This document shows positions 1 to 9,945 of a stretch of DNA of 64,000 bases, piece after piece. The notes below the pieces were generated by a model, which saw nothing but the letters and a program-made list of their open reading frames with translations, was not told the DNA's origin and made no database searches. Both the position numbers and the translations under genes were made by a program. Each line of letters begins with the position of its first letter. Position 1 is the first letter of the stretch. Source of the DNA: Silvania confinis (GTDB lineage Bacteria > Pseudomonadota > Gammaproteobacteria > Enterobacterales > Enterobacteriaceae); assembly GCF_025564085.1 (NCBI RefSeq), contig NZ_JAMGZJ010000064.1, forward strand, positions 41,493 to 105,492, read 5' to 3'.

Positions 1-327
1 CACTTTGATCCCGCGCTGCATCGCCTTTTTCAGCACCGGTACCACGGCATCAGGATCGTTGGCAGAGATAGCGATCGCATCTACCCCCTGCGCGATCAAC
101 CCGTTCAGCACTTCGATCTGCGCTTCTGCGGTGGTGGTGGTTGGGCCGGTATAAATCACTTTTACATCACCTAACTCTTTGGCTGCCTCCTGGGCGCCCA
201 CGTTTGCGGCTTCAAAGAAACCATTACCTAACGATTTCGCCACCAGGGCGATTTTCACTTCAGCTATCGCGGAACCGGACAACGCCAGAGCGGCAACGGT
301 GAGGATCAAGCTTGTCTTTATTTTCAT
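1..327 (-). CDS. rhaS: Rhamnose ABC transporter substrate-binding protein, N-terminal part (cut by window edge)
   Basis: The first 109 codons are present and the frame stays open to the window edge, so the gene continues to the left. The protein starts with a clear Sec signal peptide (positive MKIK, hydrophobic core, cleavage expected after Ala22). It is followed by EVKIALVAKSLGNGFFEAAN, the first strand and helix of a periplasmic sugar-binding protein of the ribose/LsrB type (Peripla_BP_4). The product would capture L-rhamnose in the periplasm for an ABC importer. It lies 81 bp downstream of rhaD in the same direction, so it probably belongs to the rha regulon; genes for the ATPase and permeases are expected just outside. 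This symbol is also used for the regulator at 4364. Substrate assignment rests mainly on the rha neighbours. Confidence 0.85.
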   Translation of the reverse strand, partial: MKIKTSLILTVAALALSGSAIAEVKIALVAKSLGNGFFEAANVGAQEAAKELGDVKVIYTGPTTTTAEAQIEVLNGLIAQGVDAIAISANDPDAVVPVLKKAMQRGIKV

Positions 328-408
328 TGCTTTTACTCCACATGAGTCAGTTGTGTAGGGATTGCAGGTGCAGTTTCGCCCCGTCTCGGTGAGCGGGGCG
401 CGATGTTC

Positions 409-1239
409 TTATTTGTACAGATCTAACGCAGACTGCATCGGGTTAACGCCAAAGCGTTTGCCCAGCGCAATCAGTTCTTCCCGGGTGATGGTCTGCTTCA
501 TGCCACCCATGGAATAGACTTTCACCAGCACTTCGGCAGACTTCTCGGCGGTGTCGATCAGGCCAAAGGTTTCATCAAGGTTCGGGCCGCTGCCAAACAC
601 ACCGTGGAACGGCCACAGCACCAGGGAATGTTTTTGCATCTCAACGGCGGTGGCTTCGCCAATTTCGTCAGTACCTGGCACCATCCACGGCAGAATGCCC
701 ACGCCATCCGGGAACACTACCAGACACTCGGTACTGCCTTCCCACAGCTGACGGGTGATAACGTCAGTGTTGTTCTCCAGCACAAAGGTCAGGGCGATCA
801 GGTTGGTGGCGTGGCAGTGCATGATCACGCGGTCTTTCCCACCGGTGGCTTTGATACGCTCACAGTGGGAAAGGAAGTGGGCCGGCAGTTCAGAGGTTGG
901 CACCGCTTCGTGGGTCAGCCCCCAAAGAATGTGGTAGCCCGCGCCGTCGCTGTCCACTTTTACGATACCTAAATTCGCCGCCGGATCGAGCTGGACGTTG
1001 CGGAAGAACTTGCCGGAGCCGGTGACAATAAACGGCGTGTTGGCGAGCAGCGGCATCGGCTGGCTCAGGGCGATATAGCGCGGCTTCGCGTGGAAGTCGG
1101 CTTCGAACGGGGCGATATCCGCATCCTCCAGGCGTAGCGTCAGGTTACCGCCGTTGCGCTCGTCCCAGCCTTTCAGCCAGGCGTCGGTGGTGGCTTTGAT
1201 CATGCCCTGGACGAACCAGGATTGAGTGATGGTCTGCAT
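409..1239 (-). CDS. rhaD: Rhamnulose-1-phosphate aldolase
   Basis: Class II aldolase that cleaves L-rhamnulose 1-phosphate to dihydroxyacetone phosphate and L-lactaldehyde, the last committed step of rhamnose catabolism in the cytoplasm. The 276 residues compare with 274 in E. coli. The zinc ligands are visible as His141 and His143 in the HCHAT motif and His212 in WPFHGVFG, and the catalytic Glu117 sits in EAVPTSE. It is the third gene of rhaBAD, separated from rhaA by a 95-bp gap that holds a REP pair. Expression is expected from the RhaS/CRP-dependent rhaB promoter. Confidence 0.97.
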   Translation of the reverse strand: MQTITQSWFVQGMIKATTDAWLKGWDERNGGNLTLRLEDADIAPFEADFHAKPRYIALSQPMPLLANTPFIVTGSGKFFRNVQLDPAANLGIVKVDSDGAGYHILWGLTHEAVPTSELPAHFLSHCERIKATGGKDRVIMHCHATNLIALTFVLENNTDVITRQLWEGSTECLVVFPDGVGILPWMVPGTDEIGEATAVEMQKHSLVLWPFHGVFGSGPNLDETFGLIDTAEKSAEVLVKVYSMGGMKQTITREELIALGKRFGVNPMQSALDLYK

Positions 1240-1259
1240 TCTGTGTTTCCTTTAAAAAT

Positions 1260-1329
1260 GCCGGGTGGCGCTGTGCTTTCCCGGCCTGTTCTGACTTGTA
1301 GGCCCGGCAAGCGAAGCGCCGCCGGGCAA
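1260..1329. repeat. REP pair (BIME-like) between rhaA and rhaD
   Basis: Two imperfect palindromes in opposite orientation, 1260-1285 (GCCGGGTGGCGC...TTCCCGGC) and 1298-1329 (TAGGCCCGGC...GCCGCCGGGCAA). They match the general form of enterobacterial REP sequences and recur at several intergenic places in this window. Inside an operon such hairpins usually affect mRNA stability or the relative level of downstream genes. Confidence 0.8.
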
Positions 1330-1334
1330 TGTTG

Positions 1335-2594
1335 TTACTTACGATTCGCCAGCACGTCTTGCTCATACGCCCGCACGCTATCCAGCCACTGGCTGCCCGC
1401 CGGGGTATCGTTGCGCTGGCAGTACATCTCCCATACCGCCTGCCACGGCAGCGATTTTTGTTCTTCCAGCAGCGCCAGACGGGTGGTGTAATCGCCAGCC
1501 GCTTCCAGCGCACGCAGCTCCCCGGTCGGTTCCAGCAGGGCGCGCAGCAGGGCTTTTTTCATGTTGCGGGTGCCGATAACCCACGCCGCGATGCGGTTAA
1601 TCGATGCGTCGAAGAAGTCGAGGCCGATGTGCACGCGGTCGAACAGGTCATGGCGGATAATTTCGCTGGCGATGGCCTGGGTTTCATCATCCAGCAGCAC
1701 CACGTGGTCGCTGTCCCAGCGCACCGGGCGGCTCACGTGCAGCAGCAGGTGCGGGACGTACAGCATCGCGGCAGAGATTTTGTCGGAGATCACTTCCGTC
1801 GGATGGAAGTGGCCCGCATCCAGACACAGCGCGGTCTGACGGCTGGTGGCGTAACCCATGTAGAACTCGCCGGAGCCGACGGTGTAGCTCTCGGCACCGA
1901 TGCCGAACAGCTTGCTCTCAACCGCATCGAGGTGGTGCGCCGGATCCAGTTTCTCGCTCATCGCGTCATCCAGCGCCGCCAGCAGACGCTGGCGCGGGGC
2001 GAGGCGATCGACGGTGATGTCTTTCATCCCGTCCGGGATCCAGATGTTCATCACCGATGGCGTACCGAGCTGCTCGCCGAAATACGCCGACACGCGGCGG
2101 CTGGCCTTCACGTGATCAATCCAGAACTGGCGAATCTCGTCGTCGGCGTGGGAGAGGGTAAATCCGTCGGCGCTCAAAGGGTGCGAGAAGCAGGACGGGT
2201 TAAAATCCAGCCCCAGCTTGTTGGCTCTGGCCCACTCGACCCAGTTCTTAAAGTGTTCTGGCTTAATCGCATTGCGATCGACCGGCTGGTCGGATTCCAG
2301 ATAAATGGCATGCAGGTTCAGGCGTTTAGGGCCCGGGATCAGGCTCAGGGCCAGCTCGAGATCTGCCCGCAGTTCCGAGGCGTTACGCGCCTTGCCCGGA
2401 TAGTTACCGGTGGCCTGAATACCCCCGGTCAGCGCGCCGCCTGGGTTCTCAAAGCCGGCGACGTCATCGCCCTGCCAGCAGTGCATAGAGACGGGCAGAC
2501 GGTCGAGCTGACGCAGAGCCTCCTCGACATCCACGCCCACGGCGGCGAAACGCTGTTTAGCCAGTTCCCAGGCTTGTTCAAGTTGAGTGGTCAT
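1335..2594 (-). CDS. rhaA: L-rhamnose isomerase
   Basis: Converts L-rhamnose to L-rhamnulose, a metal-dependent (Mn2+) TIM-barrel enzyme. The ATG at 2594 gives [13 protein letters not shown] and 419 residues, identical in length to the E. coli enzyme; the in-frame TTG two codons upstream was not chosen. This ATG overlaps the rhaB stop as ATGA, so translation of rhaB and rhaA is probably coupled. The conserved start of the family ([16 protein letters not shown]) is intact. Second gene of rhaBAD. Confidence 0.97.
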   Translation of the reverse strand: MTTQLEQAWELAKQRFAAVGVDVEEALRQLDRLPVSMHCWQGDDVAGFENPGGALTGGIQATGNYPGKARNASELRADLELALSLIPGPKRLNLHAIYLESDQPVDRNAIKPEHFKNWVEWARANKLGLDFNPSCFSHPLSADGFTLSHADDEIRQFWIDHVKASRRVSAYFGEQLGTPSVMNIWIPDGMKDITVDRLAPRQRLLAALDDAMSEKLDPAHHLDAVESKLFGIGAESYTVGSGEFYMGYATSRQTALCLDAGHFHPTEVISDKISAAMLYVPHLLLHVSRPVRWDSDHVVLLDDETQAIASEIIRHDLFDRVHIGLDFFDASINRIAAWVIGTRNMKKALLRALLEPTGELRALEAAGDYTTRLALLEEQKSLPWQAVWEMYCQRNDTPAGSQWLDSVRAYEQDVLANRK

Positions 2595-4060
2595 GCGCAA
2601 AGCTCCTTAGTCGGTCGTTGTTGCTGTAACTGCGCGCGATAGCGGGCAATTTCATGATCGGGATGGGGGGTAAAGGTGGTCAGGGCATAATTGCCGGTCA
2701 CCACCTGACGGAATTGGTCAACGTTGGTCAGTTCGTCGAGGGTCATCAGCTGGATGCCGATATTGCCGAGGGTTGAGGCTTCAATCGGCCCGGCGACCAC
2801 GGTGATACCGCAAGCGTCGGCGCACAGCTGGTTAAGCAGCTGGTTCTGGCAGCCACCGCCCACAATGTGCAGCTGGCTGAACGGCTTGCCGCGCAGGGTC
2901 GCCAGCTCGTGCAGCACCTCGGCGTACAGCAGGGCGAGGCTGTCAAAGATGCAGCGTGCCAGCTCGGCGGCGCTGGCAGGCACCGGCTGCGCGCTGTCGC
3001 GACAGGCGGCCTGGATCTCCGCGCTCATGTTGTCTGGATTGATAAAGCGGCCATCGTTCGGATTGATCAGGAAACGGCACGCCGGAACCGTTTCGGTTTC
3101 ACTAATCAGGGCGGCCAGGTCGCTCACGCTCTGCTCTTTCAGCACCCGCTGCAGCAGCCACAGGCCCATAATGTTTTTCAGCACCCGATAGCGACCTTCT
3201 GCTCCACCTTCGTTGGTGATATTGGCCGCCAGCGCGTGCTCGCTGGTGTACGGGGTTTTGCTTTCAAAGCCCATCAGCGACCAGGTGCCGGAGGAGAGAT
3301 ACGCTGCATCCTGGCTGGCCAGCGGCGAGGCGATCACCGCGCTGGCGGTATCGTGGCTGGCCACGGCGACCACCGGGATCGAATGACCCTGCGGGCATAT
3401 CCAGTGACCGATCACGTTGCCCGGATGGGTAGGCGTGCCGAACCAGCTCTGCGGTGCGCCGGTCCAGCTGAGCAGGTTTTCATCCCAGCTATCGGAGTTG
3501 ATGTTCACCAGCTGAGTGGTGGTGGCGTTGGTGTACTCCCAGTTCATCTTGCCGGTCAGCCGGTAGCTGAAGTAGTCCGGGATCAGCAGCGCATGGGCGA
3601 CGTTTGCCGCCAGATCCGGCTGCTGTTCAATCAGCGCCCGTAACTGATACAGGGTGTTGAATGGCAGGAACTGAATGCCGCTGCGACCATAGATTTCTGC
3701 TTTGCCAATTTGCTGCTGCGCGTGCGCCATCATTCCGTCGGTACGGCTGTCGCGATAGGAAACCGGCAGCCCGATGCGCTTGCCCTGGCGGTCCAGCAGC
3801 ACGTAATCCACGCCCCAGGTGTCGATCCCGATGCTGTCGATGCGAATACCCTCTTCGCACACCTTATTCAGCCCGGTGCGGATCTCCGCTTCCAGGCTGT
3901 CGATATCCCAGCAGTCAAAGCCGTCCTGCTTTTGCAGACAGTTAACAAAACGGTGGATCTCGCGAAGCAGAAGCGTGCGCTGTTCGCGGTGATAGCTCGC
4001 CAGCATAACGCGGCCGCTGGATGCGCCTAAATCGACGGCCACACAATGGCGGAAAGTCAT
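2591..4060 (-). CDS. rhaB: Rhamnulokinase
   Basis: Phosphorylates L-rhamnulose at O1 with ATP. A FGGY-family carbohydrate kinase of 489 residues, the same length as in E. coli. The phosphate-binding start [15 protein letters not shown] and the second-domain motifs [11 protein letters not shown] and [15 protein letters not shown] are visible. First gene of the rhaBAD operon, divergent from rhaSR across a 303-bp control region. Its stop overlaps the rhaA start by four bases. Confidence 0.97.
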   Translation of the reverse strand: MTFRHCVAVDLGASSGRVMLASYHREQRTLLLREIHRFVNCLQKQDGFDCWDIDSLEAEIRTGLNKVCEEGIRIDSIGIDTWGVDYVLLDRQGKRIGLPVSYRDSRTDGMMAHAQQQIGKAEIYGRSGIQFLPFNTLYQLRALIEQQPDLAANVAHALLIPDYFSYRLTGKMNWEYTNATTTQLVNINSDSWDENLLSWTGAPQSWFGTPTHPGNVIGHWICPQGHSIPVVAVASHDTASAVIASPLASQDAAYLSSGTWSLMGFESKTPYTSEHALAANITNEGGAEGRYRVLKNIMGLWLLQRVLKEQSVSDLAALISETETVPACRFLINPNDGRFINPDNMSAEIQAACRDSAQPVPASAAELARCIFDSLALLYAEVLHELATLRGKPFSQLHIVGGGCQNQLLNQLCADACGITVVAGPIEASTLGNIGIQLMTLDELTNVDQFRQVVTGNYALTTFTPHPDHEIARYRAQLQQQRPTKELCA

Positions 4061-4122
4061 GGTCGGAGGTCCTTCTTAGAGTCATTGCTCGAAAGTGTAA
4101 GAAGGGGAACAAAAAAACACCT

Positions 4123-4159
4123 TCTTGCCACTGACAGCGGAATTCCACTGCTGGCAAGA
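4123..4159. promoter_or_regulatory. Putative RhaS-binding inverted repeat at the rhaB promoter
   Basis: TCTTGCCA at 4123-4130 is the exact inverse of TGGCAAGA at 4152-4159, 21 bases apart. It occupies the position of the E. coli RhaS half-sites, between the CRP site and rhaB, and the flanking bases resemble the E. coli rhaB promoter as remembered. RhaS with L-rhamnose would bind here to activate rhaBAD. Assignment is by position and symmetry. Confidence 0.65.
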
Positions 4160-4172
4160 AAGCAAAGATGAA

Positions 4173-4188
4173 CGTGAGGGAGTTCACA
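4173..4188. promoter_or_regulatory. CRP site in the rhaBAD-rhaSR intergenic region
   Basis: CGTGA at 4173-4177, six bases, then TCACA at 4184-4188: a near-perfect CRP consensus. It lies immediately upstream of the RhaS repeat on the rhaB side, the same arrangement as in E. coli, and explains catabolite control of rhamnose use. The rest of 4061-4363 shows no gene; the half next to rhaS should hold the RhaR site, but it was not identified with confidence. Confidence 0.75.
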
Positions 4189-4363
4189 ATTTCCATTAAT
4201 AGCGCGGATTTCGGGCGATGTGACGCTGGCCGCATTTCCGGATCTTTCCCGCCGTTTCTTAAAAAAGCGACAGGATTTGCGCCAATTGCTGTCGGAAATT
4301 TAAGGTGAGAACGGCATCCCTTCATTACTATTTTGAGAACATTTCTCATTAGTGGTGGCCGTG

Positions 4364-5200
4364 ATGACCGTACTGCACAGCGTGGATTTTTTCCCTTCTA
4401 CAGGCTCGCCTGTGGCGATTGAACCGCGACTGCCTCAGGCGGCCTTTCCTGAGCATCATCATGATTTTCATGAAATTGTGATTGTTGAACATGGGACCGG
4501 GATCCACGTCTTTAACGGCCAGCCCTATACCATCAGCGGCGGCACGGTCTGTTTTGTCCGCGACCACGACCGGCACTTGTACGAACATACCGACAATCTG
4601 TGCCTGACCAACGTTCTGTATCGTTCCCCGGATGCGTTCCAGTTTTTGTCCGGCATCAATCAGCTGCTGCCGCAGGAAATAGACGGGCACTATCCATCGC
4701 ACTGGCGGGTGAATCAGTCCACGCTGCAGCAGGTACGCCAGCTGGTCAGCCAGATGGAACAGTCTGACGACAATAACGAAACCCATACGCTTGCCAGCCG
4801 CGAACTGCTGTTTATGCAGCTGCTGGTTCTGCTGCGCCGCAGCAGCCTGGTGGAGGGGCTGGAGAATAACGATGCCCGGCTCAATCAGCTGATGGCCTGG
4901 ATGGAAGACCATTTTGCCGAAGAGGTGTGCTGGGAGACGCTGGCAGAGACCTTTTCGCTCTCGTTGCGCACCTTGCATCGCCAGCTAAAGCAGCACACCG
5001 GACTGACGCCCCAACGCTATCTGAATCGCCTGCGGCTGATCAAAGCCCGCCACCTGCTGCGCCATACCGATGATAGCGTGACGGATATCGCCTATCATTG
5101 CGGTTTCGGCGACAGTAATCACTTTTCCACCCTTTTTCGCCGCGAGTTTGAATGGTCGCCTCGCGACATTCGTCAGGGCCGGGACGCGTCACTTCAGTAA
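4364..5200 (+). CDS. rhaS: Transcriptional activator RhaS (AraC family)
   Basis: L-rhamnose-responsive activator of rhaBAD. It has an N-terminal cupin sensor domain ([17 protein letters not shown]) and two C-terminal AraC helix-turn-helix motifs ([19 protein letters not shown] and [20 protein letters not shown]). The ATG at 4364 gives 278 residues, equal to E. coli; in-frame GTG codons from 4352 would add four residues and are less likely. It is followed 73 bp later by rhaR in the same direction. Confidence 0.96.
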   Translation: MTVLHSVDFFPSTGSPVAIEPRLPQAAFPEHHHDFHEIVIVEHGTGIHVFNGQPYTISGGTVCFVRDHDRHLYEHTDNLCLTNVLYRSPDAFQFLSGINQLLPQEIDGHYPSHWRVNQSTLQQVRQLVSQMEQSDDNNETHTLASRELLFMQLLVLLRRSSLVEGLENNDARLNQLMAWMEDHFAEEVCWETLAETFSLSLRTLHRQLKQHTGLTPQRYLNRLRLIKARHLLRHTDDSVTDIAYHCGFGDSNHFSTLFRREFEWSPRDIRQGRDASLQ

Positions 5201-5273
5201 CGCGAAGGCAATCACCGTTTTCTGACCATAAACCGGGTAATAATGTCAGGTTATTCACCGTTGGGGTTGGGAT

Positions 5274-6122
5274 GTGGCGGGACAGCTGATTCTTCGTAGA
5301 GCCGATTTTTTTGCATCTTCCGCGCAGGCCGTGGCGGTAGCGGATCGCTATCCGCAAAATGTCTTTGCTGAACATACCCATGACTTTTGCGAGCTGGTGC
5401 TGGTGTGGCGCGGCAATGGTTTGCATGTCCTCAACGATCGCCCTTACCGCATTACCCGCGGAGATCTGTTTTACATCCGTGCCGAAGATAAACACTCCTA
5501 CGCCTCAGTGAACGATCTGGTGCTGCAAAATGTCATTTACTGCCCTGACCGGCTGCGGCTCAACGTCGACTGGGGGGAGAATATTCCGGGCTTTCTGGAT
5601 ACGCGCGCCAACCCGCACTGGCGACTTGGCAGCAACGGCATGACGCAGGTCCGCCCGGTGATCACCCAGCTCGAACAGGAGAGCAAGAAAGACTGTCCGC
5701 ACGCGTTTGAACTGTCTGAACTGCTGTTCGCCCAGCTGGTGTTAACCTTGAAACGCTATCGCTATGCCACCGACGGCCCTGCCGCCAGCGGGCCGGAAGC
5801 GTTGCTGGATAAGCTCATTACCACGCTTGCAGGCAGCCTCAACCGCAGCTTTGTGCTGGAAAAGTTCTGTGAACAGGAGCAGTGCAGCGAGCGCGCCCTG
5901 CGCCAGCAGTTCCGGGCTCAGACCGGGATGACGGTCAACCATTATCTGCGTCAGCTGCGGATCTGCCACGCGCAGTATCTGCTCCAGCATACTGAGATGA
6001 TGGTCAGTGAAGTGGCGATGCAGTGTGGGTTTGAGGACAGTAACTATTTTTCGGTGGTGTTCAACCGGGAGATAGGGATGACTCCGGTTCAGTGGCGTCA
6101 TCGCAGCCGCCATGCTGCCTGA
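5274..6122 (+). CDS. rhaR: Transcriptional activator RhaR (AraC family)
   Basis: L-rhamnose-responsive activator of the rhaSR operon itself. It is 282 residues, as in E. coli, with a cupin domain ([17 protein letters not shown]) and a C-terminal double HTH ending in [21 protein letters not shown]. The start is a GTG at 5274 ([13 protein letters not shown] aligned with MAHQLKL in E. coli); the nearby ATG at 5272 is out of frame. The next gene is sodA after 188 bp, with no rhaT between. Confidence 0.95.
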   Translation: MAGQLILRRADFFASSAQAVAVADRYPQNVFAEHTHDFCELVLVWRGNGLHVLNDRPYRITRGDLFYIRAEDKHSYASVNDLVLQNVIYCPDRLRLNVDWGENIPGFLDTRANPHWRLGSNGMTQVRPVITQLEQESKKDCPHAFELSELLFAQLVLTLKRYRYATDGPAASGPEALLDKLITTLAGSLNRSFVLEKFCEQEQCSERALRQQFRAQTGMTVNHYLRQLRICHAQYLLQHTEMMVSEVAMQCGFEDSNYFSVVFNREIGMTPVQWRHRSRHAA

Positions 6123-6189
6123 TAAATATATCGTCTGTGAGCGCGATCGCGCTCACACCCCCCGCCAGATCAGTAACATAACCAGAAGT

Positions 6190-6300
6190 TATAACCTTAT
6201 TATAACTACGGCATTGATAAACATTTTCAATATCATTTAATTAACTATAATGAACCAACTGCTTACGCGGCATTAACACCTTTGCCGCCCGACAATTAAT
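6190..6300 (+). promoter_or_regulatory. sodA promoter region with Fur-like box
   Basis: An AT-rich stretch whose core (GATAAACATTTTCAATATCA, about 6215-6234) resembles a Fur box and closely matches the remembered E. coli sodA promoter. TATAAT at 6246-6251 is a good -10. In E. coli this region integrates Fur, SoxRS, ArcA and Fnr control; only the Fur-like element and -10 are seen here. Confidence 0.6.
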
Positions 6301-6310
6301 GGAGATGATT

Positions 6311-6931
6311 ATGAGCTATACCCTGCCATCCCTGCCGTACGCTTATGACGCACTGGAGCCGCATTTCGACAAGCAGACGATGGAAATCCATCACACTAAA
6401 CACCACCAGGCCTATGTCAATAACGCCAACGCTGCGCTGGAAAGCCTGCCGGAATTCGCTAGCCTGTCTGCGGAAGAGCTGATCGCTAAACTCGATCAAC
6501 TGCCAGCTGACAAGAAAACCGTACTGCGCAACAACGCAGGCGGTCACGCGAACCACAGCTTCTTCTGGAAAGGCCTGAAAACCGGCACCACCCTGCAGGG
6601 TGACCTGAAATCCGCTATCGAGCGCGACTTCGGTTCCGTTGATAACTTCAAAGCTGAGTTTGAAAAAGCCGCTGCTACCCGTTTCGGCTCAGGCTGGGCG
6701 TGGCTGGTACTGAAAGGCGACAAACTGGCTGTGGTTTCTACCGCTAACCAGGACTCCCCGCTGATGGGTGAAGCAGTCTCTGGCGCATCCGGCTTCCCAA
6801 TCGTGGGCCTGGACGTGTGGGAACACGCTTACTACCTGAAATTCCAGAACCGTCGTCCAGACTACATCAAAGCATTCTGGGACGTGGTGAACTGGGACGA
6901 AGCAGCAGCGCGTTTCGCCGCTAAAAAATAA
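6311..6931 (+). CDS. sodA: Manganese superoxide dismutase
   Basis: Cytoplasmic Mn-SOD that dismutates superoxide to hydrogen peroxide and oxygen. ATG at 6311 gives [20 protein letters not shown] and 206 residues, the E. coli length; an upstream in-frame ATG at 6299 would add MEMI and is not conserved. The metal ligands are visible as His27 (EIHHTKHHQ), the His in [10 protein letters not shown], and the Asp and His of [10 protein letters not shown]. The glycine-rich motif typical of the Mn/Fe SOD family is intact. Confidence 0.97.
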   Translation: MSYTLPSLPYAYDALEPHFDKQTMEIHHTKHHQAYVNNANAALESLPEFASLSAEELIAKLDQLPADKKTVLRNNAGGHANHSFFWKGLKTGTTLQGDLKSAIERDFGSVDNFKAEFEKAAATRFGSGWAWLVLKGDKLAVVSTANQDSPLMGEAVSGASGFPIVGLDVWEHAYYLKFQNRRPDYIKAFWDVVNWDEAAARFAAKK

Positions 6932-6953
6932 GGTTGCATTGCCACCTGTGAGA

Positions 6954-6979
6954 AGCGAGTCTGATGACTCGCTTTTTTT
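6954..6979 (+). terminator. Rho-independent terminator of sodA
   Basis: Stem AGCGAGTC (6954-6961), loop TGAT, GACTCGCT (6966-6973), followed by a run of T. Confidence 0.9.
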
Positions 6980-7007
6980 ATACCCACAATCTGCATAAGG
7001 AGTCGCG

Positions 7008-7682
7008 ATGAACTATCCCGCTAACGTATTTACCGGAAAAGTAAGGGATTACGACGGCAGTCGCCCGAGTGCGATTGCTAAACTGCAGGTTGACGGTGAG
7101 CTGACGTTGAGCGAACTGGGGCTGGCTGGCGATGAGCAAGCCGAGAAGAAAATCCACGGCGGGCCCGAGCGCGCGCTGTGCCACTATCCGCGAGAACACT
7201 ATCAGCACTGGGCGCGCGAGTATCCCGCTCAGGCCGACCTGTTTGTCGCCCCCGCTTTTGGCGAGAACCTCTCTACCGATGGGCTGACGGAGCACAACGT
7301 CTTTATCGGCGATATCTACCGCTGGGGGGAGACGCTGATCCAGGTCACCCAGCCACGTTCTCCCTGTTTTAAGCTCAACTACCATTTTGGCATCAGCGAT
7401 ATGTCGGCCCAGTTGCAAAACGCAGGCAAAACCGGCTGGTTGTACCGCGTAGTGCTGGCGGGCAATGTCTCCGCCGAAGCCCCGCTGGAGCTGGCGTCAC
7501 GCCTGAGCGATGTGTCCGTTTATGATGCCTGCGCCATCGCCTGGCATATGCCGTTTGATGACGACCAGTACCGGCGCCTGCTGTCGGCGGCGGGGTTATC
7601 CACCAGCTGGACAAGAACCATGCAAAAGCGCCGCATTAGCGGCCAGATCGAAGATAATTCGCGAAGATTGTGGGGAAGTTGA
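7008..7682 (+). CDS. yiiM: MOSC-domain protein YiiM
   Basis: 224 residues, same length as E. coli YiiM. A MOSC (molybdenum cofactor sulfurase C-terminal) domain fills most of the protein (GDEQAEKKIHGGPERALCHY ... AFGENLSTDGL ... VTQPRSPCFKLNYHF, with the conserved Cys), followed by an HTH-like tail rich in Arg. In E. coli it is linked to detoxification of N-hydroxylated base analogues, probably as a molybdenum cofactor-related protein. Single-gene unit followed by a REP hairpin. Confidence 0.92.
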   Translation: MNYPANVFTGKVRDYDGSRPSAIAKLQVDGELTLSELGLAGDEQAEKKIHGGPERALCHYPREHYQHWAREYPAQADLFVAPAFGENLSTDGLTEHNVFIGDIYRWGETLIQVTQPRSPCFKLNYHFGISDMSAQLQNAGKTGWLYRVVLAGNVSAEAPLELASRLSDVSVYDACAIAWHMPFDDDQYRRLLSAAGLSTSWTRTMQKRRISGQIEDNSRRLWGS

Positions 7683-7685
7683 ACG

Positions 7686-7720
7686 TCATGCCGGGTAGGC
7701 GCAGCCGCCACCCGGCATGA
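7686..7720. repeat. Single REP hairpin between yiiM and cpxA
   Basis: TCATGCCGGGT (7686-7696) and its perfect inverse ACCCGGCATGA (7710-7720) around a GC-rich loop. It lies between two convergent genes and may stabilise both 3' ends. Confidence 0.85.
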
Positions 7721-7726
7721 CATATG

Positions 7727-9100
7727 TTACGCGCGTTTATACAGCGGCAGCCACAGCGTTAAGCGCAACCCACCCAGCGGGCTGTCATCGGCTTTTACCC
7801 AGCCGCGATGCTGCTGAATGGCGGTCTCGACAATCGCCAGGCCCAACCCGGTACCGCCAGATTCGCGGTCGCGGGCCTCATCGGTACGGTAGAACGGACG
7901 GAAAATCTGCTCGCGATCTTCCGGGCTCACGCCAGGACCGTCATCATCCACGTTGATGGTGATCCCGTCTTTATCCACCGCAAACGCCACCTCAATTTTG
8001 GTATGCGAGTAGCGCAGGGCGTTACGCACGATATTTTCCAGCGCGCTTTCCAGCGTGTTGGGGTTACCGTACAGCGGCCATGGTCCCGGCGGGAAGTTAA
8101 CGGTGAACGATTTACCCACCTGTTCCGCTTCGAAGGCGGCGTTGTCCAGCACCTCATGCCACAGGTGATTGGCTTTCACCGTCTCGCTGACCAGCGCGTT
8201 TTTCTGCTGATTGCGCGACATCACCAGCAGATCGTTGATCATGCTGTCCAGACGGTGCGCTTCCGTTTCGATACGCTCCAGTTCTTTGCTTTCACCACTG
8301 CGGCGGCGCAGCAGGGCAGTGCCCAATTGCAGACGCGTCAGCGGGGTACGCAATTCGTGTGAGATATCCGAAAGCAGGCGCTGCTGAGCGGTCATCATCC
8401 GTTCGAGCGCTGTCACCATCTGGTTAAAACTGGCACCTGCCGCTAAAAATTCCTGCGGGCCGGCTTCCAGTTCCGGGTGCTGTCGCAGGTTGCCCTGCGC
8501 GACTTCATCTGCCGCGTTTTTCAGCTTACGCGCCGGTTTCGCCAGACTCCAGGCTAGCCACAGCAGTAGCGGCGAACTGACCAGCATGGTGACAATCAGC
8601 AGCAGTAGCGGACGGTCAAATAGCAGGTTGATAAAGTCAGACTGAGAATTGCTTGCCGGCCGAATCAGATAGAGCTGGTAGTTATCTTCCCCGTCACTGA
8701 CCGAAAAAGGCCCCACCATCTCTACGCGACCGTACTTTTTCTTTTGCGGGTGATCGGCGTTATCCGCCTGGCCAATAAAGTTGCGGATGATCTGCATTTC
8801 ATTGCGTTCCGCGCCGATCACACGCCCTTCGCTGGTGACCAGCAGCAGGCGTTGTCCGGGCGGTGCCCACTTATCGATGGCGCGAAACAGCCTGCGCCAC
8901 CACATCAAATCGTTGGGCGGATCAATGGCCAGTTCGGCTTCTACGTGCTGCTCGATCATCACACCCTGACGTTGCTCGCTGTCGAGGAGCTCCGTCATCT
9001 GGCGTGAGTCGAGTTTGGGTAACATCAAAACCAGCATTAAAACCAGTGCCAGCGTCAGCCAAAAAATGGCGAAGATGCGGGCGGTTAAGCTGCCTATCAT
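7727..9100 (-). CDS. cpxA: Envelope-stress sensor histidine kinase CpxA
   Basis: Inner-membrane sensor kinase of the Cpx system, 457 residues as in E. coli. TM1 covers about residues 8-28 (IFAIFWLTLALVLMLVLML) and TM2 about 165-186 (LLLIVTMLVSSPLLLWLAWSL), with a periplasmic sensor domain between. A HAMP domain follows, then DISHELRTPLTRLQ with the phosphorylated His near residue 248, and the ATP-binding motifs ENIVRNALRYS, DDGPGV and GGTGLGLAIV. Its start overlaps the end of cpxR by four bases (ATGA), indicating coupling. Confidence 0.97.
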   Translation of the reverse strand: MIGSLTARIFAIFWLTLALVLMLVLMLPKLDSRQMTELLDSEQRQGVMIEQHVEAELAIDPPNDLMWWRRLFRAIDKWAPPGQRLLLVTSEGRVIGAERNEMQIIRNFIGQADNADHPQKKKYGRVEMVGPFSVSDGEDNYQLYLIRPASNSQSDFINLLFDRPLLLLIVTMLVSSPLLLWLAWSLAKPARKLKNAADEVAQGNLRQHPELEAGPQEFLAAGASFNQMVTALERMMTAQQRLLSDISHELRTPLTRLQLGTALLRRRSGESKELERIETEAHRLDSMINDLLVMSRNQQKNALVSETVKANHLWHEVLDNAAFEAEQVGKSFTVNFPPGPWPLYGNPNTLESALENIVRNALRYSHTKIEVAFAVDKDGITINVDDDGPGVSPEDREQIFRPFYRTDEARDRESGGTGLGLAIVETAIQQHRGWVKADDSPLGGLRLTLWLPLYKRA

Positions 9101-9795
9101 GAAGCGGAAACCATCAGATAACCGCGTCCACGCAGCGTTTTAAACCATGGATGACCATCTTTACGCTCCGGCAATTTACGGCGCAGGTTAGAGATGTGCA
9201 TATCAATAGCGCGGTCAAACGGCGTCAGGCGTTTACCCAGCACTTCCTGGCTTAAATGTTCACGTGATACCACCTGGCCGAGATGCTGCGCCAGCAGGTA
9301 AAGCAGGGTGAACTCGGTGCCGGTTAGCTCCAGCGCCTGGCCGTCAAAGTTGGCTTCCTGGCGGCCTGGATTGAGGCTGAGGGCGTCGACTTCCAGCGTT
9401 GGCGAGCTGTTGTCGGTATTCTGCTGCTGCTCGCTCCAGTGGGAACGGCGCAGGATGGCGCGAATACGCGCGACCAGCTCACGATCGTTAAACGGTTTAG
9501 GTAAATAGTCATCGGCACCCAGCTCAAGGCCGAGTACGCGATCCAATTCGCTGCCGCGCGCGGTCAGCATAATCACGGGTGTCTGGTGCGTCTGGCGTAG
9601 CTCTTTAAGCGTGTCGATACCGTTCTTCTTCGGCATCATGACATCGAGCAAAAGTAAATCGATGCTATCGTCGAGCTGGCTCAGGGCCTGCTCCCCATCA
9701 TGGGCAACCGATACATCAAAGCCTTCCATGTCGAGCAACTCCTTTAAAAGGGATGTCAGCTCTCGGTCATCATCAACTAATAGGATTTTATTCAT
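9097..9795 (-). CDS. cpxR: Response regulator CpxR
   Basis: OmpR/PhoB-type regulator of envelope stress genes, 232 residues. Receiver domain with acidic pocket (LLVDDDRE), phosphorylation site Asp51 in LLLLDVMMP, Thr in ITLTARG-type motif (IMLTARGSELD) and Lys in LPKPF; winged-helix DNA-binding domain from about residue 130 (LTGTEFTLLYLLAQH ... MHISNLRRKLP). First gene of cpxRA, divergent from cpxP. Confidence 0.97.
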   Translation of the reverse strand: MNKILLVDDDRELTSLLKELLDMEGFDVSVAHDGEQALSQLDDSIDLLLLDVMMPKKNGIDTLKELRQTHQTPVIMLTARGSELDRVLGLELGADDYLPKPFNDRELVARIRAILRRSHWSEQQQNTDNSSPTLEVDALSLNPGRQEANFDGQALELTGTEFTLLYLLAQHLGQVVSREHLSQEVLGKRLTPFDRAIDMHISNLRRKLPERKDGHPWFKTLRGRGYLMVSAS

Positions 9796-9850
9796 TCTTT
9801 AAATACCTCCGAGGCAGAAATTACGTCATCAAGGCTCTCTAATCCATGAC

Positions 9851-9865
9851 TTTACGTTGTTTTAC
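9851..9865. promoter_or_regulatory. CpxR box between cpxR and cpxP
   Basis: TTTAC GTTGT TTTAC, which on the other strand is GTAAA-N5-GTAAA, the exact CpxR consensus. It lies about 80 bp from cpxP and 55 bp from cpxR and can serve activation of both, as in E. coli. Confidence 0.85.
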
Positions 9866-9945
9866 ACCCCCTGACGCATGTTTGCAGCCTGAATCGTAGA
9901 CTGTCTCTCGTTGAATCGCGACACGAAAGATTTTGGGAGTATGTG

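Noticed and set aside
4349..4978. A 209-codon minus-strand frame over rhaS
   Set aside because: Antisense shadow of a clear AraC-family gene.
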